Assembly: GCA_013202315.1 (NCBI GenBank)
Contig: JABMRZ010000135.1
Span: forward strand, 1-5,796
From: Candidatus Tariuqbacter arcticus
Lineage (GTDB): Bacteria; Electryoneota; Tariuqbacteria; Tariuqbacterales; Tariuqbacteraceae
Reading direction: 5' to 3'
Length of the DNA: 5,796 nucleotides
The notes beneath the pieces were generated by a model. The model was not told the origin of the DNA and ran no database searches. It saw only the letters and a list, made by a program, of their open reading frames with translations. Shown here piece by piece: positions 1-5,272 of the stretch. Positions within the stretch are counted from its first letter, which is position 1. Every line of letters begins with the position of its first letter. A program made the translations under genes and the position numbers.

Positions 1-111
1 TCGTTATTCCGGCTTGTCCGGAATCGATATCCTTGTTTATCAAAAAGATGGAATGCCACTTTAATTGAAATGACAGCTGCCTAATCGGAAATTCTTTATG
101 AAAATCCCTAT
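1..111. repeat. Dispersed intergenic repeat-like sequence ending in a hairpin
   Basis: This stretch has no convincing native coding sequence. It contains a perfect 7-bp inverted repeat (ATTCCGG, CTTGT, CCGGAAT) at 6-24. The style, with 'attccggcttgtccggaat' at the edge, resembles the short palindromic repeats scattered between genes in many environmental FCB genomes. It begins exactly where methyltransferase homology ends, at about 112, and the methyltransferase frame then runs a further 16 residues through it to a stop at 61-63. No second copy lies in this window, so the repeat status rests on resemblance only. Confidence 0.35.
6..24. repeat. Perfect short hairpin (7-bp arms, 5-base loop)
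   Basis: ATTCCGG at 6-12 and CCGGAAT at 18-24 are exact reverse complements around the loop CTTGT. Neither side has a T-run, so it is not an intrinsic terminator. It is probably the conserved palindromic core of the repeat at the left edge of the window. Confidence 0.6.
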
Positions 112-390
112 ATACCCCACCACCGCGCTGCCTGAAAAGGCGTCCAGCACGCTCTTCACACCCTCCGGCGTACTCACCCAAATCCAATCGGTCAATTTCT
201 GCTTCGACCCGATGAAATTGGTGATATAGACCGGCAGGCCTTTCGCCGCATCGATATTGTCATCGGTGATCCGCGTGTCCCGAACCGCCTCAGCGAACAT
301 CTCCTCCGACTCCGGCATGATGAGTGGCATTAAAGCTAACTCAGCCTGAGTCTCCAGAAGAAATCTTGTATTTTCCAGAACACTATTCAT
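61..390 (-). pseudogene. Truncated D12-class N6-adenine DNA methyltransferase (N-terminal fragment)
   Basis: The 109-residue frame starts at ATG 388-390 and ends at TAA 61-63. Residues 54-72 (PVYITNFIGSKQKLTDWIW) carry the family's N-terminal 'IGSK-KL--WI' motif, and residues 84-93 (DAFSGSAVVGY region) carry the F-x-G-x AdoMet-binding motif. Enzymes of this class transfer a methyl group from AdoMet to adenine N6 in DNA, usually as part of a restriction-modification system or as an orphan. Here homology stops after Y93. The remaining 16 residues fit the adjoining repeat-like DNA, and the target-recognition region and catalytic (D/N)PPY motif are absent from a protein normally about 270-400 residues long. 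No other frame in bases 1-111 resumes the family. No restriction endonuclease gene is visible. The start is supported by a promoter 45 bases upstream; the Shine-Dalgarno signal is weak. The fragment is very likely inactive. Confidence 0.72.
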
Positions 391-434
391 CTTCCGACTC
401 GCTTAAAATTCGGATTGCGGGCTCTACAGTACAA

Positions 435-463
435 AAAATAAGTCCCAAAACTTTTCCTGTCAA
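435..463 (-). promoter_or_regulatory. Sigma70-type promoter for the methyltransferase fragment
   Basis: On the minus strand a perfect -35 box TTGACA (458-463) is followed by a 17-base spacer and a -10 box TATTTT (435-440, four of six matches to TATAAT). Transcription would start near 428, about 38 bases before the ATG at 390. The FG-GAP gene upstream is closed by its own terminator at 530-576, so a separate promoter here makes sense. FCB bacteria with a Bacteroidota-type sigma factor can use a different consensus, which lowers confidence. Confidence 0.5.
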
Positions 464-469
464 GGGACT
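441..469. repeat. Inverted repeat across the promoter spacer
   Basis: AGTCCC at 441-446 and GGGACT at 464-469 are exact inverted copies 17 bases apart. One arm touches the -10 box and the other the -35 box. This could be an operator. On the minus strand the hairpin is also followed directly by TATTTTTT, so it could instead be a weak terminator or attenuator; the 17-base loop argues against a strong one. Confidence 0.4.
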
Positions 470-470
470 C

Positions 471-533
471 TTTGATACTCAAACTACGAAATTGCAGTAA
501 CTTACTGCGGTTTTGTAGTTTTCAAGTATGAAA
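471..533. repeat. Long imperfect palindrome between terminator and promoter
   Basis: The centre is GCAGTAA (494-500), C, TTACTGC (502-508), an exact 7-bp inverted repeat. Outside a TT/GG mismatch the arms continue as AAACTACGAAA (481-491) against TTTTGTAGTTT (511-521), which pair except for one position that would be G-U in one strand's RNA. A further ATACT (475-479) pairs with AGTAT (525-529) past a small bulge. There is almost no loop, so it may act as a symmetric protein-binding site or a small mobile-element-like cruciform more than as an RNA hairpin. It lies just upstream of the -35 box at 458-463. Confidence 0.6.
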
Positions 534-576
534 ATAAAAAAAGCCGGTCGCAGCGATTGTCGCACCGGACCGGCTT
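530..576 (-). terminator. Rho-independent terminator of the FG-GAP gene
   Basis: AAGCCGGTC (541-549) and GACCGGCTT (568-576) form a perfect 9-bp stem. A second small stem, GCGA/TCGC, lies in the loop. Read on the minus strand, the hairpin is followed by a T-rich tract (complement of 531-540). It starts about 20 bases after the stop codon of the FG-GAP gene (597-599), which is the expected place. The plus-strand side is followed by A residues, so it should work mainly in the minus direction. Confidence 0.85.
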
Positions 577-596
577 AAAAAAAATACAGATTTCAT

Positions 597-818
597 TTAT
601 TCACTCACCACCATCCGATAATACCGTTTTCCCTCCCCCAACGCTCCATAATCCACCCAACTGGTATCCGGCGGAAAGACTGTGACTTGCGGAGTCCCGG
701 AAGGAGTGAAATATGGTATGTCCTGATAGAATATCCGATATTCGGCAGCATTGGAAACATCCGACCAGGTCAATATCACATCACTGCCCTGGATGGAGAT
801 GGTTACAGTAACCTGCAG
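597..818 (-). other. Higher-G+C fibronectin III module at the FG-GAP protein's C-terminus
   Basis: Bases coding for about the last 73 residues are roughly 52% G+C where I counted (601-720), against about 30% in part of the repeat region (2161-2280). The module has the strand motifs VILTW, YRIFY, PPDTSW and KRYYR, which recur as C-terminal caps in secreted proteins of FCB bacteria. This suggests a shared, exchangeable domain attached to a protein-specific repeat body. Confidence 0.55.
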
Positions 819-2594
819 AGGATTGGCAAGGTTGCGGTAAAATAGCATCGCCCCACCATATTCTCCACAAATAATATCTAAATCACCATCATCATCCATG
901 TCTGATAAATAAGGACGCAGATCTAAATATACCGGTGGGAGATATTCGGCTATTGTATCACAAGAGATAAAAACTGCATTGTTTTGGCTGCCGGTATTCT
1001 CCCAATACTCCAGCAAATTCCCCTGATAACCCGGATTCCACCATTTATACCTCCCTATAATCAAATCATAATCGCCATCATGATCCAAATCCCCAAAACG
1101 AGGGTGAGTCTGACCATAATATGGTGTCTGATTGAGATAATTATCTTCTTGCAGAACAAATCTCGGACTGTAAATATTTCCCACATTCTCCCAATATTTA
1201 ATCAAATTATCACCATAGCCGTAAAACAAATCCAAATCTTCATCTCCGTCAATATCCACAAAATCTACGCCCCAAAAAATATAATCCATATAACTCGATT
1301 CAATCGTCTCCCACAACTCATATTCCGGTGATGTTGTGGAACCAATGTTTCGATAAGATCTCACATAGTTTAAAAAACTGCCATGAGAAACAACTATGTC
1401 CATATCACCATCGTTATCCAAATCGCCAAAGGCAAATTCCGGCTGGTAAGGAAAGGTCAAATTGAAACAAGAAGTATCGGCAAAATAAAACTCGGGTTCA
1501 GACAAGGTGCCGGAATTCTCCAGCTTAACAATCTGTCCTCCCAGGATGCCAACCAATAATTCAGTCAATCCATCATTGTCAATATCACAAATAACAGGAC
1601 CAGAAGAAGCGCTCATGTCCATAAATAGATATTGAGCGGTAACAAATTCAAAATTTGCCGAATCAGGGGTCCCAATATTCCTGTAGAAAATTATATCTCC
1701 TTCAAATCCGTTAGTATATCCTGCGCTCTCATTTCCCACAAACAAATCATAATCCCCATCCGCATCTATATCGCAAAACCGGGGAACTGACATATTGCCC
1801 ACATCTATCTCACCATAGAAATTGGTCATATATTCAAAGTCGTAGTTGACACTGTCGCCGATGTTTTCATAATACCAAACAGTTCCATTTTCACAGCCGA
1901 TGAATAGATCATAATCGCCATCATTGTCGATGTCGCAGAATTCTGGTGATGCATTATCTCCAACATCTATACTTTCGAAATATTCTGATTCCAATATCAT
2001 GTCTGGCATTTGGGGTGTACCATTATTACGATAAAAATACAATACTCCCGTAGCAGGAGTCCAGCCTATACCCAAAAACAAGTCAAAATCATCATCACCA
2101 TCTATATCAACAAAATCTAAAGTCGGTTTGCTCGTCGATAAATCTACGAATGCGGAGTCTACTAAAATGAAGAGCATAGAATCTGGTGTACTAAAGTTTT
2201 CAAAAAATAGGATAGGTCCATACTTATCCCCTATAAAAATATCTAAATCGCTATCATTATCTATATCACAAAAACATGGGGCTTGATAAGTTGTGCTTGT
2301 AGAAAATGGTGTTACTATTTGATTCGTTATAATTTGATAAGAAGGATTTGAGGGATTACCTGTATTTCCCATATAGTATTCCCAAGTACCAGAGCCTAAT
2401 ATAATATCCATATCACCGTCATTATCCAAATCACCAAAGTCGTGGTGGTAATATGACAGTGCTTGAGTGAATCCGAGCTGTGGCTCTACATCATAGAACA
2501 TTACCGGAAATGGGTATTGTTCCTGCTCGAATTGAACAGTCTGCCCGTAACAAATCCCGGTGATGAAAAATAATATGTATAATTTCTTAAGCAT
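597..2594 (-). CDS. Secreted FG-GAP/VCBS repeat protein with C-terminal fibronectin III module
   Basis: This 665-residue protein begins with a signal peptide (residues 1-18; Lys-Lys, a hydrophobic core, cleavage likely around C-Y-G/Q). A lipobox is not convincing. Ten Asp-rich calcium-loop motifs of the D-[ILM]-D-x-D-x-[DLM]-x-[DE] type start near residues 55, 110, 163, 221, 275, 337, 391, 447, 502 and 565, spaced 53-63 residues apart and each leading into a hydrophobic strand such as DIIxG. This is the FG-GAP/VCBS pattern of beta-propeller-like extracellular proteins. Residues about 593-665 form a fibronectin III-like module (VILTW, a Tyr-Arg pair, PPDTSW, KRYYR). No T9SS sorting tail follows, so the export or anchoring route is unclear. 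The start is set by the signal peptide; no good Shine-Dalgarno site precedes it. It lies 7 bases after the stop of the upstream gene, implying cotranscription, and ends at the terminator at 530-576. The ligand and role are unknown; adhesion or binding of a surface polymer is a guess from the fold. Confidence 0.9.
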   Translation of the reverse strand: MLKKLYILFFITGICYGQTVQFEQEQYPFPVMFYDVEPQLGFTQALSYYHHDFGDLDNDGDMDIILGSGTWEYYMGNTGNPSNPSYQIITNQIVTPFSTSTTYQAPCFCDIDNDSDLDIFIGDKYGPILFFENFSTPDSMLFILVDSAFVDLSTSKPTLDFVDIDGDDDFDLFLGIGWTPATGVLYFYRNNGTPQMPDMILESEYFESIDVGDNASPEFCDIDNDGDYDLFIGCENGTVWYYENIGDSVNYDFEYMTNFYGEIDVGNMSVPRFCDIDADGDYDLFVGNESAGYTNGFEGDIIFYRNIGTPDSANFEFVTAQYLFMDMSASSGPVICDIDNDGLTELLVGILGGQIVKLENSGTLSEPEFYFADTSCFNLTFPYQPEFAFGDLDNDGDMDIVVSHGSFLNYVRSYRNIGSTTSPEYELWETIESSYMDYIFWGVDFVDIDGDEDLDLFYGYGDNLIKYWENVGNIYSPRFVLQEDNYLNQTPYYGQTHPRFGDLDHDGDYDLIIGRYKWWNPGYQGNLLEYWENTGSQNNAVFISCDTIAEYLPPVYLDLRPYLSDMDDDGDLDIICGEYGGAMLFYRNLANPLQVTVTISIQGSDVILTWSDVSNAAEYRIFYQDIPYFTPSGTPQVTVFPPDTSWVDYGALGEGKRYYRMVVSE
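836..2465 (-). repeat. Ten coding FG-GAP-like repeats
   Basis: The repeats are divergent at DNA level but share an Asp-rich core. The best preserved pair is repeats 1 and 7: both encode FGDLDNDGDMDI, and their DNA at 2409-2438 and 1401-1430 differs at only 3 of 30 bases. Repeat 6 (DIDNDGLTE) is the most degenerate loop, though it still ends in an acidic residue. Ten is more than the seven blades of a classical integrin-type propeller, so one or more repeats may lie outside the propeller or form a second partial one. Confidence 0.75.
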
Positions 2595-2601
2595 AAAGAT
2601 T

Positions 2602-3273
2602 CTACTTTAGCATCATCATCTTTTTGACTTTCTGGAAGTTAGTTCCGGTGGACAATCCTTCAATCTGAATTCGATAGATATAAAGACCTGTGGCAACTTC
2701 AAATCCGCTTTCAGACCGTCCATCCCATCTTACCGATTTATATCCGGCGCTACAGATTTGGTCTTGTAAAGTGATAACTTTCTGCCCTAAGATGTTGTAT
2801 ATTTCAAGTTTAACCATGGAAGCTTCTGGGAGGTCAAATTTTATTGTTGTCGTAGGATTAAAGGGATTAGGATAATTCTGTCCCAAAGCATAGTCCTGGG
2901 GAAGCATATTGGCCGGATTTCCCGAATTCAAAGTGCGGAATGCGGCAATGCCCACTCCGAAACCTGCGTTAGTTGGAAAATCGGGGTCTTCATTAACCGA
3001 AGAAATTGTATATACCGGCTCGAAGACTATTTCAACCCCTTCCGATGCGTCCCAGAACTTGAATGACATTATTTCATTTTTAATGTAACCATCCACACTG
3101 TCCGGGGTCATAATTTCATCTTCCCAGGCAGTTATTGTTAAAGTAGTTCGTCCCGGCTCGCATTTCCTAGCGCCATCGCAAAAGCGGCGGCGGAAGCCAT
3201 CGCCGGTTATCCTGATATCGAATTCGCCGAACCCGACTACCTGGCATATACCATGCTCGAACCGGATGACCAC
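2602..3273 (-). CDS. C-terminal part of a T9SS-exported protein (5' end lost)
   Basis: The open frame is 223 residues, but only about residues 38-223 look native. Residues 43-120 (TTLTITAWEDE, MSFKFWDASEGVEIVFEP, NAGFGVGIAAF) form a beta-rich module seen just before sorting tails in FCB secreted proteins. Residues 124-223 are a T9SS type-A sorting domain: LGQNYPNPFNPTTTIKF, then VKLEIYNILGQKV, then WDG and the ATGLYIYR motif. Such tails direct secretion across the outer membrane and are removed or lipidated there. The first 37 residues (from 3273 to about 3163) are antisense to a convincing subtilase prodomain on the plus strand and are probably spurious, so the ATG at 3271-3273 is unlikely to be a real start. 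The gene's identity upstream is unknown. It ends in three Met codons and TAG, 7 bases before the FG-GAP gene. Confidence 0.7.
   Translation of the reverse strand: MVIRFEHGICQVVGFGEFDIRITGDGFRRRFCDGARKCEPGRTTLTITAWEDEIMTPDSVDGYIKNEIMSFKFWDASEGVEIVFEPVYTISSVNEDPDFPTNAGFGVGIAAFRTLNSGNPANMLPQDYALGQNYPNPFNPTTTIKFDLPEASMVKLEIYNILGQKVITLQDQICSAGYKSVRWDGRSESGFEVATGLYIYRIQIEGLSTGTNFQKVKKMMMLK
3150..3175. other. Head-to-head junction of two 5'-truncated genes
   Basis: Minus-strand coding sequence is credible up to about 3150-3165 (GRTTLTITAW). Plus-strand coding sequence is credible from about 3172 (AIAKAAAEAIAG, then PDIEFAEPDY). There is no room for promoters, start codons or signal peptides of either gene, and no intergenic spacer. 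This is the signature of an inversion or deletion breakpoint, or of two contigs wrongly joined. The exact base cannot be fixed without homologues. Confidence 0.65.
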
Positions 3274-3669
3274 TTAGCGGGCGACCAGTGGCACCTCGAT
3301 CCATTCCCCGGAGTGAACGCTGAAGCCGCCTGGGACAGCACCACCGGCGACACTCTGCAGATAATCGGAATAATCGATACCGGAGTTGATTGGGACCATC
3401 CCGATTTGGCAGAAAAAATCTGGCTCAATTACCCGGAATATAACGGCGTCGCCGGAGTGGACGATGATGGCAACGGTTTTGTCGACGATATCCGGGAATG
3501 GGATTGGATTAACGAAGACAACGATCCCAACGACGACAATTGTCACGGCACCCATGTGGCGGGCATCGCCGCCGCTGAGTCGAATAACGGGATCGGTGTC
3601 GCCGGAATTTCCTGGGGAGCTAAAATCATGCCCCTTAAAGTCCTGCAAAGCACGGCTATGGGACGATGA
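3172..3669 (+). pseudogene. Subtilase segment 1: prodomain end and Asp/His half of the catalytic domain
   Basis: The plus frame is open from 3142 to TGA 3667-3669, and family-like sequence begins near 3172. PDIEFAEPDY is the usual end of a subtilase prodomain, followed by the linker and DQWHLD, which begins the mature domain. IIGIIDTGVDWDHPDL carries the catalytic Asp. The insert DDDGNGFVDDIREWDW is Asp-rich and typical of long bacterial S8 proteases, where it may bind calcium. CHGTHVAGIAA carries the catalytic His. The ATG at 3253 falls inside the prodomain and is not a true start. The frame is native to the CAA-AGC codons (3646-3651) and then goes wrong, ending STAMGR. Confidence 0.8.
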
Positions 3670-4049
3670 GTGATGTCGCCTTAGCCGCCGAATACGCCTA
3701 TGAAAATGGCGCCACCGTAATAAACATGAGCCTTGGTAATTATGCTGAATCCCTGACTTTAAAGACCACACTGGAAAACGCCTACGCCTATTGCGCTTTA
3801 GTGGCGGCGGCGGGGAATAATAATAAACCGATTGATGAGGGATTCGGTGCCGCTCCGATGTTCCCCGCTTGCTATTCCTTTGTGCAGGGAACGGAAGCCT
3901 CCACTAACACCGGTTCAAAAGCATCTTTTAATAATTACAATCCATCAGGACCGCTAACTTGTGGAAATTCTCATGGTTACAATTATGAAATGCGAGCTCC
4001 GGGAGTTTCAATTATGATACTTTTCCTAATGGAAATTATGATGACTTAA
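3654..4049 (+). pseudogene. Subtilase segment 2: central catalytic domain with oxyanion Asn
   Basis: Native sequence resumes one frame over at GGC 3654 (GYGTMSDVALAAEYA), giving the family's 'S-GYGT-SDVA-A--YA' helix. GATVINMSLG and LVAAAGNNN follow, the latter with the oxyanion-hole Asn. The ATG at 3666 overlaps the preceding TGA as ATGA, which could pass for a coupled start but is just an internal Met. The frame is right up to MRAPGVSI (about 4013), then reads eleven wrong residues to TAA 4047-4049. Confidence 0.8.
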
Positions 4050-5272
4050 ATGGCACTTCCATGTCCGCTCCCCTTATCTCCGGCGCTATCGCATTAATGA
4101 AGACTCAAGACCCCGATATCCAAAACACCACCCTTTTCGCCAAATTGATCTATTCCGCCAATAACGGGATTTTGGATATCGCCAACGCCTTGGAATATGA
4201 ATTAGGCGAATCGGATTTGCATTTTGTCAGTTTCACTTTGGAAGATTCATTGGGAGATAATGATGGCAGAGCCGATGCCGGTGAAACCATACAAATATGG
4301 CTGACGGTCAATAATACCGCCGGTTTAGCCGACAGTGTGCAGGCGATTTTGCGCTTCGGCGAATTTGAAGATACCACGACTTCAGAAATAATCGACAGCG
4401 TAGCTTATATCGGATATATTTCCACCTTTGCCTCTTTGAATAATCAAACCAATCCCCTTTTAGTGCAGATTTCCGATGAAATTGCAAATAACCGGGATAT
4501 TGTGTTTGAATATGAGGTTTTTCCGCTAAATGGTCCTGCAATAACCGGAAATATTACCATAACCGCTTTCAATACTGTGGAATTAGGCGATTTTTTCACC
4601 ACCGATACTACATTGACCGCAGATTTCGAATACTGGATGACGGAAAACTTAAGGGTGATGCCGGGCTGCACTTTGACGATAAATCCGGGAGTGCATATAG
4701 TTATAATGCCCGAAAAGACTTTAGATATTGATGGGGTGCTAATTGTGAATGGAACACCTGATAGTTTAGTAGATATTTCTTCGAATGGTAGCGGAAGTCG
4801 AATTATTTTTAATACCTTGTCTTCTGCTGAATTGAATTATACCTATTTTCATGATTTTTTAGCACCATTTTCTTATTACTTTATTAAAATCTGGTTAGCA
4901 CCAAATGTCAATTTTAATGATGTAATATTTTCAAATTGTTTTTTCTCAGTTTATATAGTACTTGATCCAAGTGTTACGGTAAATTTCAATAGAGTAAATA
5001 TTATCAATTGTAATGGTATTTGGGCGGCAAATTTTTGTCATGCTTATTTATTTAATTGTAATGTTAACAATAACTTTGCGAGTGAACCGCAAGGTGCAAT
5101 TTATAATTTTTTAAATAGTCACAGTTCCGTATATGAAACTTGTTTATTTAATAATATCGGATATTCAATCTCTACTTTAAGTTCTGGAGGTTTAATATCC
5201 TTCTTAACTGACAATTTCTGGGGTACCACCGACACCACAATCATTCACGAAGAAGAAATATATGACTTTTAA
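4014..5272 (+). pseudogene. Subtilase segment 3: catalytic Ser, CARDB-like and beta-helix-like domains
   Basis: In this frame YDTFPNGNYDDLNGTSMSAP continues MRAPGVSI without a gap, so the true join is at about 4013, not at ATG 4061. GTSMSAPLISGAIAL holds the catalytic Ser and the following helix. Bases about 4208-4560 encode a CARDB/NEW3-like beta domain (DNDGRADAGETIQIWLTVNN). From about 4620 come LTINPGVHIVIMPEKTLDIDG and a series of short Asn-rich strands, the pattern of a right-handed parallel beta-helix. It ends in DNFWGTTDTTIIHEEEIYDF, a common closing motif of such domains. TAA 5270-5272 interrupts right after this motif. Bases 4801-5220 are only about 26% G+C. Confidence 0.8.

Noticed and set aside
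99..230. Small plus-strand frame starting ATGAAAATCCCT near 99
   Set aside because: It is antisense to the methyltransferase motifs and lacks any recognisable domain or ribosome site.
984..1331. Plus-strand open frame of 115 codons
   Set aside because: It is antisense to the Asp-rich FG-GAP repeats; its Ile/Pro-rich sequence is what Asp codons yield on the opposite strand, and it has no domain features.
836..2465. Regularly spaced similar sequences that might suggest a CRISPR or tandem repeat array
   Set aside because: The periodicity of about 160-190 bases follows coding FG-GAP loops, repeats diverge at DNA level, and the reading frame is open throughout.
2595..2601. Possible promoter between the T9SS-tail gene and the FG-GAP gene
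   Set aside because: Only 7 bases separate the genes, and no promoter boxes were identified inside the preceding coding sequence.
3666..3669. ATGA stop-start overlap resembling translational coupling of two genes
   Set aside because: Homology runs continuously through the overlap once one base is added, and the catalytic domain is split between the two frames, so it is a frameshift.
3274..3771. Minus-strand open frame opposite the subtilase catalytic domain
   Set aside because: The plus strand carries clear subtilase motifs here, and the antisense protein resembles no family.
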